From an uncultured Oceanospirillaceae bacterium (GTDB lineage: Bacteria; Pseudomonadota; Gammaproteobacteria; Pseudomonadales; Balneatricaceae), in assembly GCA_937138495.1 (NCBI GenBank), contig CAKZPE010000079.1, positions 1-64,000 on the forward strand: a stretch of DNA of 64,000 nucleotides, in the 5' to 3' direction. Of the stretch, positions 1 through 8,541 are shown in pieces; within the stretch, counting starts at the first letter, position 1; the number at the start of each line of letters is the position of its first letter. A program made the position numbers and the translations under genes. The notes below the pieces were generated by a model. The model worked only from the letters and a program-made list of their open reading frames with translations, was not told the DNA's origin and did no database searches.

Positions 1-985
1 TGGCATTCAGGGTGTCAGCACCCAGGTGATCCAGTTTCAGGAATACGTGATCGCCATCTTCACCACAGCCACGGCCTGCCAGAATTTCCAGCACCATAGA
101 GCGGGCAACAACATCACGGCCAGCCAGATCTTTCGCGTTCGGCGCATAACGCTCCATGAAACGCTCGCCATCCTTATTGACCAGATAGCCACCCTCGCCC
201 CGGCAACCTTCAGTTACCAGTACACCGGCACCGGCAATACCGGTTGGGTGGAATTGCCACATTTCCATATCCTGGGCCGGGACACCGGCACGCAGACTCA
301 TACCCATACCGTCACCGGTATTGATCAGAGCATTGGTTGTGGACTGATAAATACGGCCAGCACCACCGGTCGCAAGAACGGTCGCCTTAGCTTTAATATA
401 AACTGTTTCACCGGTTTCGATGCAAATTGCGATAACACCAACCACCGCATCATCTGCATTTTTAACCAGATCGACCGCATACCACTCATTCAGGAAGGTG
501 GTACCGGCTTTAATATTACCCTGGTACAAAGCGTGTAGCAGAGCATGACCGGTACGGTCAGCTGCCGCGCAGGTACGGGCCGCCTGACCGCCTTCACCAA
601 AGTTTTTAGACTGACCACCGAAAGGACGCTGATAAATACGGCCTTCTTCAGTACGGGAGAACGGCAGACCCATATGGTCCAGCTCGAATACCGCCTGCGG
701 GCCAACTGAACACATGTATTCGATCGCGTCTTGGTCACCGATGTAATCGGAACCTTTAACGGTATCGTACATGTGCCAGCGCCAGTCATCATTCGGATCC
801 GCACTGGCAATCGCACAGGTAATACCGCCCTGTGCAGACACAGTGTGCGAACGGGTCGGGAATACTTTCGTGATACACGCAGTATTCAGGCCTGACTGGG
901 CCAGTTGCAGCGCGGCACGCATACCGGCGCCGCCGCCACCAATTACAATCCCGTCAAAAGTCAGGGTACGTAACTTGCTGCTCAT
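1..985 (-). CDS. sdhA: Succinate dehydrogenase flavoprotein subunit, 3' end outside the window
   Basis: This is the FAD-binding catalytic subunit of complex II, which oxidises succinate to fumarate and passes electrons to quinone. The first 328 codons are present and the gene continues past the left edge. The N-terminus (MSSKLRTLTFDGIVIGGGGAG) carries the dinucleotide-binding GxGxxG. It is followed by FPTRSHTVSAQGG, which contains the HTV stretch where FAD is covalently attached to histidine in this family. GQSKNFGEGGQAARTC and QFHPTG are further SdhA hallmarks. The ATG at 985 follows sdhD by one base, so sdhC-sdhD-sdhA form an operon; sdhB is expected next, outside the window. Confidence 0.96.
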   Translation of the reverse strand, partial: MSSKLRTLTFDGIVIGGGGAGMRAALQLAQSGLNTACITKVFPTRSHTVSAQGGITCAIASADPNDDWRWHMYDTVKGSDYIGDQDAIEYMCSVGPQAVFELDHMGLPFSRTEEGRIYQRPFGGQSKNFGEGGQAARTCAAADRTGHALLHALYQGNIKAGTTFLNEWYAVDLVKNADDAVVGVIAICIETGETVYIKAKATVLATGGAGRIYQSTTNALINTGDGMGMSLRAGVPAQDMEMWQFHPTGIAGAGVLVTEGCRGEGGYLVNKDGERFMERYAPNAKDLAGRDVVARSMVLEILAGRGCGEDGDHVFLKLDHLGADTLNA

Positions 986-986
986 C

Positions 987-1334
987 TTATGCTCCCCACA
1001 GAATCTGAACACCCCAAACGACGTAGATAAAGGTCAGCAGACCACACGCCGATTGGAACAGAAAACGGATGCCGGTTGGCTTGATATAATCAGTAGAGAT
1101 AGACCACATTCCGATCCAGGCGTGTGCCGCCAGAGACAGGATTGTCAGCAGCGTAAAGATACGCATCGCTGTGCCCTCAAACAGGCCATTCCACTGGTTG
1201 TAATCCAGATCCGGATTCATTAACAGATAACCGATCATAAAGATCGTATAAGCAAGCAGTACGACAGCTGTTACACGCTGGATCATCCAGTCATATAAGC
1301 CGCTTCGACCAAAACTTGTAATTGAAGTTACCAT
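987..1334 (-). CDS. sdhD: Succinate dehydrogenase membrane anchor subunit SdhD
   Basis: This is a small membrane anchor that, with SdhC, binds heme b and forms the quinone site of complex II. Three hydrophobic helices are visible (roughly residues 18-38, 55-75 and 88-112), with the family's GLYDWMIQRVTAV region near the N-terminus. Two in-frame ATGs exist. The one at 1334 is chosen because AGGAG lies seven bases upstream of it, whereas the ATG at 1340 has only one base of spacing. This gives 115 residues, the length of E. coli SdhD. The start lies inside the end of sdhC (7-base overlap), so the two are translationally coupled. Confidence 0.93.
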   Translation of the reverse strand: MVTSITSFGRSGLYDWMIQRVTAVVLLAYTIFMIGYLLMNPDLDYNQWNGLFEGTAMRIFTLLTILSLAAHAWIGMWSISTDYIKPTGIRFLFQSACGLLTFIYVVWGVQILWGA

Positions 1335-1705
1335 ATCCATACTCCTGCCAGCAGAATTGCGATAGCCGCAATAATCAAAGTCGCTTTAGCGGCTTTCTGT
1401 CCAGACTCCAACTCTTCACAGTGACCAAAATCCATAATCAGATGTTTGATACCGGCAAAGAAGTGATACAGCAATGCTGAAACCAATCCCCAGGCAATAA
1501 GCTTTGCAAAAAAGCTCTCCGTCAGCATCTGTGCGGCAGCATTAAAACCCTGCTCAGACTCAAGAGACATCCCTAAGGCATACAGCATGAAGAAGGCACC
1601 AAAAAATAGTGCCAGACCAGTTGCACGATGCAGAATGGATGTAATCGCCGGTAATGGCTGTTTGATAGTTCGTAGATCTAAGTTTACGGGTCTTTTCTTG
1701 TTCAC
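1328..1705 (-). CDS. sdhC: Succinate dehydrogenase cytochrome b556 subunit SdhC
   Basis: This is the heme b-binding membrane anchor of succinate dehydrogenase, 125 residues with three transmembrane helices. The N-terminal RPVNLDLRTIKQPLPAITSILHRATG is the typical SdhC signature, with the SILHR segment at the quinone site. The second helix contains YHFFAGIKHLIMD, whose histidine is the usual heme ligand. Translation probably starts at GTG 1705. It is the first gene of the sdhCDA operon and lies about 125 bases downstream of a strong promoter-like sequence at 1839-1866. Confidence 0.94.
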   Translation of the reverse strand: MNKKRPVNLDLRTIKQPLPAITSILHRATGLALFFGAFFMLYALGMSLESEQGFNAAAQMLTESFFAKLIAWGLVSALLYHFFAGIKHLIMDFGHCEELESGQKAAKATLIIAAIAILLAGVWIW

Positions 1706-1838
1706 GGCTCTTGTTCACACTTTATTGGTTAGCCCGATCGCAGGGCTAAGTTATAAAAGGGTAGTGTTCAAAGACAAAGTAAGTACCTCGGTCCAACGCC
1801 TACACCCCTTTAAATACGGGCCTGCAAGCTGGTGCGAG

Positions 1839-1866
1839 AGTATACCAGCTCGCACTAATATTACAA
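1839..1866 (-). promoter_or_regulatory. Probable sigma70 promoter of the sdhCDA operon
   Basis: Read on the minus strand, TTGTAA (1861-1866) and TATACT (1839-1844) are 16 bp apart, and the -10 is preceded by TGG, an extended -10. Two overlapping inverted repeats cover the -10: GTGCGAG/CTCGCAC (1832-1838 and 1849-1855) and AGCTGGT/ACCAGCT (1827-1833 and 1844-1850). They may be an operator; no regulator is identified. Confidence 0.6.
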
Positions 1867-2293
1867 TTAAGCAACAGGTCTCTAAGCCCTTTGTCTAGGT
1901 TGTTACAGCCGGGTTACAGGGTCAAAAAACAGCCCAAAAAGGCTCGCTCAGCGCCTAAAATGTTTTCCTCCATGCGACAGATCATGTCGCATATACCACC
2001 GTAAAACCCGCGTCATACTTGGCCTCAGCCAAAATTGAATCACATGCATAATAGTGTCAACATTCTCACTTCACCACTCATGATGGGCAGTGTTAAATTT
2101 TTTTTCATCACCGCTGTTTCAGCCCTTCCCCACAGTGAGATACAGAGTCATACAAAAGTCGCTATCCGCAGTATAAACTGCTAATTAACCACTTCATAAA
2201 ATAAGCATAACCATTTGATAATCAATGCATTACTACCTATGAAGATCGAAAAACGCCCTATGCTGCACCGCAACACAGAAATCCGAATATAAA

Positions 2294-2321
2294 TTGACAA
2301 TTTCGTGTAAGTCTCTATATT
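2294..2321 (+). promoter_or_regulatory. Probable sigma70 promoter of gltA
   Basis: A consensus TTGACA (2294-2299) is separated by 16 bp from TATATT (2316-2321), a 5/6 match to the -10 consensus. Transcription would start near 2328, leaving an unusually long untranslated leader before the ATG at 2560. Confidence 0.6.
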
Positions 2322-2327
2322 GTCTGG

Positions 2328-2559
2328 GTCCTATTACGAGCAGAGACTCAGACGAAACCCTGAAAAAAGCTTGGCAACCGCCAGGGATTGTTATCAATCT
2401 GGCTGTTGGACCAAGAGCGGTTTCCCTAACGTGACTAGTATTACAAGAGCCTCTGAGCAAACCCGGCCCCCTGCTTTTCTTATATATGCAGCAGCGGCTC
2501 TGCGGTTCCCTCAAAGGCTCTTGAGTCATTCAGATAACCAGAAATGATAGGAGCCTCTA
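2328..2559 (+). promoter_or_regulatory. Long, potentially structured 5' leader of gltA
   Basis: About 230 bases separate the predicted start site from gltA. AAGAGCC (2445-2451) can pair with GGCTCTT (2516-2522), or in a shorter form with the GGCTCT around 2496. CTCAA/TTGAG (2510-2514 and 2521-2525) forms a competing small hairpin just before the ribosome binding site. CCCTG/CAGGG flanks a further loop near 2360-2390. Mutually exclusive pairings suggest a possible regulatory leader, but no known riboswitch class is recognised. Confidence 0.3.
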
Positions 2560-3840
2560 ATGGCTGACAAGAAAGCACGCTTAACGGTCGATGGTCTCGA
2601 GGAAGTCATCGAACTTCCGGTTTATTCCGGCACCACAGGTCCCGATGTGGTTGACGTACGCGCTCTGACTAGCAAAGGCCTGTTCACTTACGACCCCGGC
2701 TTCGTTTCCACAGCTGCCTGTGAGTCCAGCATCACGTATATTGACGGTGCTAAAGGTGTACTGCTGCATGGCGGCTACCCAATCGAACAGCTGGCAGAAA
2801 ATTCCGACTACCTGGAAGTCTGCTTCTTACTTTTAAACGGCGAATTGCCAACACCGGAACAGAAAGAAGTCTTCGTCAAAACGGTTAAGAACCACACCAT
2901 GGTTCACGAACAGATGACTCACTTCTTCAACGGTTTCCGTCGTGACGCCCACCCAATGGCCATCATGGTAGCAGTAGTCGGCGCCCTGTCCGCCTTCTAC
3001 CACGACTCTCTGGATATCGACGATGCGCACCACCGTGAAGTATGTGCTTTCCGTCTGATTGCCAAGATGCCAACCATTGCTGCAATGTGCTACAAGTACA
3101 GCATCGGCCAGCCATTCCAGTATCCTCGTAACGAGCTGGACTACGCCGACAACTTCCTGCAGATGATGTTCGGTAACCCCTGTGAAGACTATGTAACTAA
3201 CCCGGTACTGGCCAAAGCCATGGACCGTATCTTCCTGTTACACGCAGACCACGAGCAAAACGCCTCTACCTCTACCGTGCGCCTGGCAGGCTCTTCCGGT
3301 GCTAACCCGTTTGCCTGTATCGCATCAGGTATTGCCGCCCTTTGGGGACCGGCACACGGCGGCGCAAACGAAGCTGTACTGACCATGCTGCAGGAAATTG
3401 GCGACGAATCAAACATCGACGAATTCATTCAGCGCGCCAAAGATCCGGAAGACTCTTTCCGTCTGATGGGCTTCGGCCACCGTGTTTACCGTAACTTTGA
3501 CCCACGCGCCAAGGTTATGAAGCAAACCTGTGACGAAGTACTGGCTGAACTGGGCATCGAAAACGACCCGTTCCTGAAGATCGCCAAGCGTCTGGAACAG
3601 ATCGCTCTGGAAGATGATTACTTCATCCAGCGTAAACTGTACCCGAACGTAGACTTCTACTCCGGCATCATCCTGAAGGCTATCGGTATCCCAACCAACA
3701 TGTTTACCGTTATCTTCGCCCTGTCCCGGACAATCGGCTGGATCTCTCACTGGAGTGAATTCCACAGCGGCCCGAACAAAATCGGTCGCCCACGCCAGTT
3801 GTACACCGGCCCAACCAAGCGCGATTACGAGAAGAAGTAA
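2560..3840 (+). CDS. gltA: Citrate synthase, type II hexameric
   Basis: This enzyme condenses acetyl-CoA and oxaloacetate to citrate, the entry step of the TCA cycle, in the cytoplasm. At 426 residues it matches the Gram-negative type II family. The catalytic triad is visible: His266 in GPAHGGANE, His307 in GFGHRVYRNFDPRA and Asp365 in PNVDFYSG, aligning with E. coli His264/His305/Asp362. TAGGAG sits upstream of the ATG at normal spacing. It is transcribed divergently from sdhCDA, a common pairing in gammaproteobacteria, and ends at a strong terminator. Confidence 0.97.
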   Translation: MADKKARLTVDGLEEVIELPVYSGTTGPDVVDVRALTSKGLFTYDPGFVSTAACESSITYIDGAKGVLLHGGYPIEQLAENSDYLEVCFLLLNGELPTPEQKEVFVKTVKNHTMVHEQMTHFFNGFRRDAHPMAIMVAVVGALSAFYHDSLDIDDAHHREVCAFRLIAKMPTIAAMCYKYSIGQPFQYPRNELDYADNFLQMMFGNPCEDYVTNPVLAKAMDRIFLLHADHEQNASTSTVRLAGSSGANPFACIASGIAALWGPAHGGANEAVLTMLQEIGDESNIDEFIQRAKDPEDSFRLMGFGHRVYRNFDPRAKVMKQTCDEVLAELGIENDPFLKIAKRLEQIALEDDYFIQRKLYPNVDFYSGIILKAIGIPTNMFTVIFALSRTIGWISHWSEFHSGPNKIGRPRQLYTGPTKRDYEKK

Positions 3841-3865
3841 TCCTCCGCGACACGCCACAAAAAAA

Positions 3866-3889
3866 GGCCATCATAAGATGGCCTTTTTT
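3866..3889 (+). terminator. Rho-independent terminator after gltA
   Basis: GGCCATC / GATGGCC stem (3866-3872 and 3877-3883) with an ATAA loop and a run of six T. An A-run precedes the stem, so it may also terminate the convergent rlmL transcript. Confidence 0.88.
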
Positions 3890-3942
3890 ATTGTCTTCAG
3901 AAACAGATACGCCGGGAGTCGCTGAACGCAACTACTGCTGCT

Positions 3943-6126
3943 TTACTCAGGTTTTATCAACTCAAAACAGCAATGAATTTTTGCATTGCGCTTATAATCC
4001 AGATCAATGGTTGAGCGGGTAATATCCTTCACCTGATAACGCTGCTGCAGCGCCTCATCCAGCTTAAAGCGACGGTAATTATTAGAGAAGATCAGCTTGC
4101 CACCCGGACGCAGCAACTGCATTGCCTGATCCACCAGCATCACATGATCACGCTGCACATCCAGCACGTCATGCATTCGTTTGGAATTGGAGAACGTAGG
4201 CGGATCCATAAAAATCAGATCAAACTGCTGCCCTTTCTGTACCTTCAGCCACTTAATACAGTCTTCCTGCAGAAAATGATGCCGGGTTTCAGCAAAACCG
4301 TTCAGGGCAAAGTTCTTACGTGCCCAGTTAAGGTAGGTTGCCGACATATCAACACTGGTGGTCGAACGGGCACCGCCTTTAGCTGCATGCAATGAAGCCG
4401 TCGCCGTATAACTGAACAGGTTCAGCACATCTTTACCGGCAGACTCTTGCTGTATCTGCAGGCGTACCGGCCGGTGATCCAGGAACAAACCTGTATCCAG
4501 ATAATCCTGCAGGTTTACCAGAATCCGGCAACCACCTTCCTGCACCTCAAAATAATGCTCAGTGGCGTTCTGTTTTTCGTACTGACTGGTCCCCTGCTGA
4601 CGACGCCGCTGCTTCAGCACAACCTTGTCCGCCGGCATTTCAAGCAAACCAGGCAGGACTTGCATAACCTCCTGCACCCGCTCAAAAGCCTTAACGGTAT
4701 CCACACTTTTAGGCGCTGCGTATTCCTGCACATGCAACCAGTCACCGTAGCGGTCCACGGCAACCGCATATTCAGGCAAATCCGCATCATAAATACGGTA
4801 ACAGCTGATATCCTGCTTACGGGCCCATTTACCCAACTGCTTCAGATTCTTCTTCACCCGGTTGGCAAACATGGTCGCCCCTTCAGACAAGGCCACCGCA
4901 CCGACTTCTGTTTTATACTTTTCCTGATCCTGCTGTGCTTTTTCCGCTGCCTGCGCCACCTCTTCAGCAGTTCGCGCACGAATATCAAACATCAGCAACT
5001 GACTTTCCAGCGCACCGTTATACAGCTTGTAGCGCTTATCCACCGCCAGCTTCATCATCTTGCACAGCTCAGGATTACCGGTAAATACTGCGGCACGCCA
5101 ACCGGCAAAATCTGCCTTAAGCCGCTCACCAAGATGCTGATACAAAAAATACAGCGTTGGTTCATCGCCCAGACGCTCACCGTAAGGTGGATTCGTCAGC
5201 AGCAGACCCTGCTCCATTTTTGCCGGCCGCGACAGTTTCGCTAACTCGCGGCGTTCAAAATGCATCAGATGATCCACCCCGGCACGGCTGGCATTTTCCT
5301 GCGCTGTTGCCAACACTTTGGCATCAGAATCAAAACCCGCCAGTTTAATATTTACCGCGGCCAGACCTGCATCACGGCGCGCCTGCGCATCTTCTATCAG
5401 CTCACGCCACACGGACGCCTTATGTTGCGGCCAGTGAGTAAAACCGTATTCACGGCGCTGCAACCCCGGGGCGATATCTGCGGCCATCATCGCCGCTTCA
5501 ATCAGTAAAGTACCCGAACCACACATAGGGTCGATCAACCCCTGACCCTGGCTGTAAAAATCCTGCCACTGACTACGGTATAACAGGGCCGCTGCCAGAT
5601 TCTCTTTCATCGGCGCTTTACCCGCCTGCAAGCGATAACCACGACGGTGCAAACTGTCACCGGACAAATCCAGACACACCCGTAACTTGCCACGGTTCAG
5701 ACGCACATTCACCCGTAAGTCAGGGCGCACACGGTCAACCGACGGACGTCGCCCGGTCTGTTCACGGATCTGATCAACAATCCCGTCCTTCACTTTCTGA
5801 GCACCAAAACGGCTGTGGCTGATCGCCTGTGACTGACCGGAAAAGTCGACGGTCAGCGTGCCGCTGGCACGCAAATGATCAAGCCAGCTAACTGCACGCA
5901 CCGCCTGATACAGATCATCAGCGGTCTCAACCTCATCCGCTTCATGTAATACCAGTAATACCCGGTTAGCCACCCGCGACCACAGGCACACCCGGTACGC
6001 TTCTGCCAGCTCACCGGCAAAACTCACTCCCGCCAGGGTTTGGCGACAATCGCTCACCCCCAGGGTTTCAAGTTCACTAAATAAAACAGGCTCCAGGCCT
6101 TTGGGACAGGTAGCAAAAAAATTCAT
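3943..6126 (-). CDS. rlmL: Bifunctional 23S rRNA methyltransferase RlmKL (G2069 N7 / G2445 N2)
   Basis: The enzyme modifies two guanines in domain V of 23S rRNA using S-adenosylmethionine. The N-terminal about 160 residues form the THUMP region. The RlmL methyltransferase follows, with MCGSGTLLIEAA and the NPPYGERLG catalytic motif. The C-terminal RlmK domain carries LNLFSYTATASLHAAKGGA and DPPTFSNSKRM. At 727 residues it has the length of the fused gammaproteobacterial protein (E. coli about 702). It is monocistronic and convergent with gltA. Confidence 0.95.
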   Translation of the reverse strand: MNFFATCPKGLEPVLFSELETLGVSDCRQTLAGVSFAGELAEAYRVCLWSRVANRVLLVLHEADEVETADDLYQAVRAVSWLDHLRASGTLTVDFSGQSQAISHSRFGAQKVKDGIVDQIREQTGRRPSVDRVRPDLRVNVRLNRGKLRVCLDLSGDSLHRRGYRLQAGKAPMKENLAAALLYRSQWQDFYSQGQGLIDPMCGSGTLLIEAAMMAADIAPGLQRREYGFTHWPQHKASVWRELIEDAQARRDAGLAAVNIKLAGFDSDAKVLATAQENASRAGVDHLMHFERRELAKLSRPAKMEQGLLLTNPPYGERLGDEPTLYFLYQHLGERLKADFAGWRAAVFTGNPELCKMMKLAVDKRYKLYNGALESQLLMFDIRARTAEEVAQAAEKAQQDQEKYKTEVGAVALSEGATMFANRVKKNLKQLGKWARKQDISCYRIYDADLPEYAVAVDRYGDWLHVQEYAAPKSVDTVKAFERVQEVMQVLPGLLEMPADKVVLKQRRRQQGTSQYEKQNATEHYFEVQEGGCRILVNLQDYLDTGLFLDHRPVRLQIQQESAGKDVLNLFSYTATASLHAAKGGARSTTSVDMSATYLNWARKNFALNGFAETRHHFLQEDCIKWLKVQKGQQFDLIFMDPPTFSNSKRMHDVLDVQRDHVMLVDQAMQLLRPGGKLIFSNNYRRFKLDEALQQRYQVKDITRSTIDLDYKRNAKIHCCFELIKPE

Positions 6127-6617
6127 GGCAGACAGGATTCAAATAGATGGATGCGGGACACAGATTGTCAGGAAGCGCATGGTAACGCGCCAACACACAT
6201 AACACCAGCCACACCTCCCGTAAACCGGTACCGCTAGATCAAAATCACCGAAAGGCAACTTTCATAACGTCAAAACAGTACAAATATTGCGCCATATCAG
6301 ATGAAAATATTTCAAACATTTATTTGAAAAAAACCTGGCCGGATTAACTATTTGAAAAACCAGCCTTATTGCATGTGCGAAGATTACAAATTTATTAAAA
6401 CCGTACCGTTAATATGCTTTTTTAATTACACAGCAATGCTGAATTGAGTATAAATGGTGAAGTGCGATATTCAGGAGCAAGAACACCCTGCCCCTGATCC
6501 ACAGAGAAATGGATAGCTATTATTGCTGGCAGATTACCAAGAGTCACCCGACCCCTAATGGATTCCAGAGGACGGCTATCCTGCCTTCAATGTTAAACCT
6601 TAAAGAGAGGTTGTCTT
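6127..6617. other. rlmL-rmf intergenic region
   Basis: These 491 bp lie between divergent genes and contain no supported protein gene. An AT-rich block holds three TTTGAAA elements: an inverted pair TTTCAAA-N6-TTTGAAA (6310-6316 and 6323-6329) and a direct copy (6351-6357). Downstream lies an rmf promoter candidate at 6426-6454, leaving an rmf leader of about 160 bases. Confidence 0.5.
6426..6454 (+). promoter_or_regulatory. Candidate promoter of rmf
   Basis: TTACAC (6426-6431) and TATAAA (6449-6454) are 17 bp apart, an acceptable sigma70-type promoter oriented towards rmf. Start-site position is inferred only. Confidence 0.4.
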
Positions 6618-6827
6618 ATGAAAAGACAAAAGCGAGATCGTTCCTCCGTACTTTTCAACCGTGGTTTTCAGGCAGGCCTGATTGGCAAATCCCGGGACGA
6701 ATGTCCTGTCAATAACGTCAATGATTTACGCAGTCACTGGATGAGTGGCTGGAGAGAAGGCCGCGAAGCACACTGGAATGGCCAGTCCGGGGTCTCCGCT
6801 ATTAATATCAACCCGTCTCTTCATTAA
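6618..6827 (+). CDS. rmf: Ribosome modulation factor
   Basis: Rmf is a small basic protein that binds 70S ribosomes in stationary phase and promotes their dimerisation to inactive 100S particles. The 69-residue protein starts MKRQKRDR and contains the family core FNRGFQAGLIGKSRDECP and the SHWMSGWREGRE segment. AGAGAGG precedes the ATG at good spacing. It is a single-gene unit followed by terminator hairpins and is probably controlled by growth phase, as in other gammaproteobacteria. Confidence 0.94.
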   Translation: MKRQKRDRSSVLFNRGFQAGLIGKSRDECPVNNVNDLRSHWMSGWREGREAHWNGQSGVSAININPSLH

Positions 6828-6837
6828 CACCCGACAC

Positions 6838-6862
6838 CCCCGCCTCAACGGAAACGGCGGGG
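6838..6862 (+). terminator. Hairpin after rmf
   Basis: CCCCGCC / GGCGGGG stem with an 11-base loop just downstream of the rmf stop. The following sequence is only weakly T-rich, so this may be an mRNA-stabilising hairpin backed by the stronger terminator at 6900. Confidence 0.5.
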
Positions 6863-6899
6863 ATCCGGTTTAAATTTTCACATTTCCTAAGCCTTAAAA

Positions 6900-6929
6900 A
6901 AGGGCCTGAAACGTCTGTTTCAGGCCCTT
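6900..6929. terminator. Bidirectional terminator between rmf and pyrD
   Basis: Perfect 13-bp stem AAGGGCCTGAAAC / GTTTCAGGCCCTT (6900-6912 and 6917-6929) with a GTCT loop. An A-run lies before it and a T-rich tail after it, so it can serve the convergent rmf and pyrD transcripts. Confidence 0.88.
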
Positions 6930-6964
6930 CTTCTTATCCGGAAAAATTAACCGGCAAAAACCCC

Positions 6965-7993
6965 TCAGCCATTCCCCAGCTCAGCAATGGCATTCACCGA
7001 ATCACGGATAAGCGCCGGCCCCTGATAAATAAAACCGCTGTAAATCTGCACCAGGCTGGCACCCGCTTCAATCTTTTCACGGGCATCAAAACCGTCAGTA
7101 ATGCCGCCCACACCGATAATCGGTAAAGCACCGTCCAGCTCACGGGCCAGAATACGAACCGCCCGGGTAGAACCACTGCGAACCGGCGCACCGCTTAAAC
7201 CACCGGCCTCATCACCGTGCTGCAGGCCTTCAACCCCCTCACGGGACAGAGTCGTATTGGTTGCTATAACGCCATCCAGCTCAAACTGCTTCAGAGATGC
7301 CGCAACCAGGCCAAACTCTTCTTCGTTCATGTCCGGTGCAATTTTGACGGCGACCGGCACATACTTACCGAATACCTGCGCCAGCTTCGCCTGCTCTTCT
7401 TTAAGGTTCTCCAGCAACTCATTCAAAGAGTCACCGAACTGCAGGTTACGAAGGCCCGGCGTATTCGGTGACGATACATTCACCGTAATATATGTGGCCT
7501 TATCGTAAACCTTACGCATGCACAGCAGATAATCATCCAGCGCATTCTCAACCGGCGTATCAATATTCTTGCCGATATTAATGCCCAGCACGCCGCGGTA
7601 ACGGCTTCGGGCAACATTCTCAAGTAAGGTATCAACGCCCAGATTATTAAACCCCATCCGGTTGATGATGGCGTGTTGCTGAGGCAGACGGAAGATACGC
7701 GGTTTTGGGTTACCAGGCTGCGGACGCGGCGTCACAGTGCCCACTTCCACAAAACCAAACCCCAGTGAAGACATCGCATCTATGGCGACAGCGTTCTTAT
7801 CCAGACCGGCAGCCAGCCCCACCGGATTAGGAAAATCTATTCCCATCACCCGAACAGGCAACTCAGGCTGTTTACACGCCAGCAATTTATCCAGACCACT
7901 GCTACCCATCAGCTGCATACTCTTAAGGGTCAGATCATGGGAAACTTCAGGGTCAAGCTGGAACAGCGCGGAGCGAGCGAGTTGATATAACAT
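6965..7993 (-). CDS. pyrD: Dihydroorotate dehydrogenase (quinone), class 2
   Basis: This membrane-associated FMN enzyme oxidises dihydroorotate to orotate in pyrimidine synthesis and reduces quinone. NVSSPNTPGLR carries the class 2 catalytic serine, and GLAAGLDKN and GVGGI are FMN and phosphate contacts. The N-terminal MLYQLARSALFQLDPE aligns directly with the start of E. coli PyrD. Hence the ATG at 7993 is preferred over the one four codons upstream at 8005. Length is 342 residues. It lies 73 bases downstream of the DUF2835 gene on the same strand and may be cotranscribed with it. Confidence 0.95.
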   Translation of the reverse strand: MLYQLARSALFQLDPEVSHDLTLKSMQLMGSSGLDKLLACKQPELPVRVMGIDFPNPVGLAAGLDKNAVAIDAMSSLGFGFVEVGTVTPRPQPGNPKPRIFRLPQQHAIINRMGFNNLGVDTLLENVARSRYRGVLGINIGKNIDTPVENALDDYLLCMRKVYDKATYITVNVSSPNTPGLRNLQFGDSLNELLENLKEEQAKLAQVFGKYVPVAVKIAPDMNEEEFGLVAASLKQFELDGVIATNTTLSREGVEGLQHGDEAGGLSGAPVRSGSTRAVRILARELDGALPIIGVGGITDGFDAREKIEAGASLVQIYSGFIYQGPALIRDSVNAIAELGNG

Positions 7994-8066
7994 TGGCGGC
8001 CACATATCGGTTTAAATTCAGGCCGCATTATAAGCAATCAGTGAAACAGAGTAAAAAGCCAACCCC

Positions 8067-8285
8067 CTATAAACGCCGGATATCGCTAAATTTTCCCTGA
8101 TCATCGAAGCGAATCACAAAACTGCCGCTGATTCCGCTGTGTAATAAAAAGGGCCGCAGTATCTCAGCCGGAAAACGAATACGCCGACCATCCCGGCTCC
8201 GGGCAATAACATTTTTCGCTGTACCACGATAATGCTGTAAAAACTCTTCACTGCTGAGGCTGATATCAACAATAATCTGCTGCAT
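8067..8285 (-). CDS. DUF2835 family small protein
   Basis: This 72-residue protein resembles the DUF2835 family of gammaproteobacteria. The pattern SxEEFLQHYRGTAKNV, RSRDGRRIRFPAEILRPF and a C-terminal GKFSDIRRL is characteristic. No function is known. It is upstream of pyrD in the same orientation with a 73-base gap. Confidence 0.8.
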   Translation of the reverse strand: MQQIIVDISLSSEEFLQHYRGTAKNVIARSRDGRRIRFPAEILRPFLLHSGISGSFVIRFDDQGKFSDIRRL

Positions 8286-8454
8286 AATCCCGCTTAAAAC
8301 TGACCATAATGTTGCCGGTATTTTATATCAGGAAAATAACAGGGTTCCATGATAATTAGTCCCGGATTCACACCTTAGGGATACATAATGACGGATATTG
8401 CCGGCTTTTTAAGACCCGCCGCTCATCGCTGCTGGGATTTACCGAAAACCCGGT

Positions 8455-8460
8455 TATAAT
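8455..8460 (+). promoter_or_regulatory. Possible -10 element upstream of batD
   Basis: A consensus TATAAT sits 82 bases upstream of the batD ATG, but the -35 position is poor (CTGGGA at 17 bp), so this is only a candidate. Confidence 0.25.
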
Positions 8461-8541
8461 CCTAGGCTTAAATGCCCGGTACTGACATCTGACAGCCACC
8501 GGCCTGTTGACCATCAGCGAATCAGGATTTCACCTGCCAGC

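Larger units (their letters stand above)
1706..2559. other. Divergent sdhC-gltA intergenic region (854 bp)
   Basis: No protein gene is supported here. It holds the sdh promoter, the gltA promoter and a gltA leader of about 230 bases. The short open frames in it (2233-2529 minus, 2320-2547 plus) lack recognisable products or ribosome binding sites. The middle part (about 1900-2290) is AT-rich and shows no clear structure. Confidence 0.7.

Noticed and set aside
2233..2529. Minus-strand frame in the sdhC-gltA region as a small gene
   Set aside because: No start signal, and it overlaps the gltA promoter and leader.
4447..5244. Long plus-strand open frame opposite rlmL
   Set aside because: It is antisense to a clearly recognised gene, has no ribosome binding site and its translation resembles no protein family.
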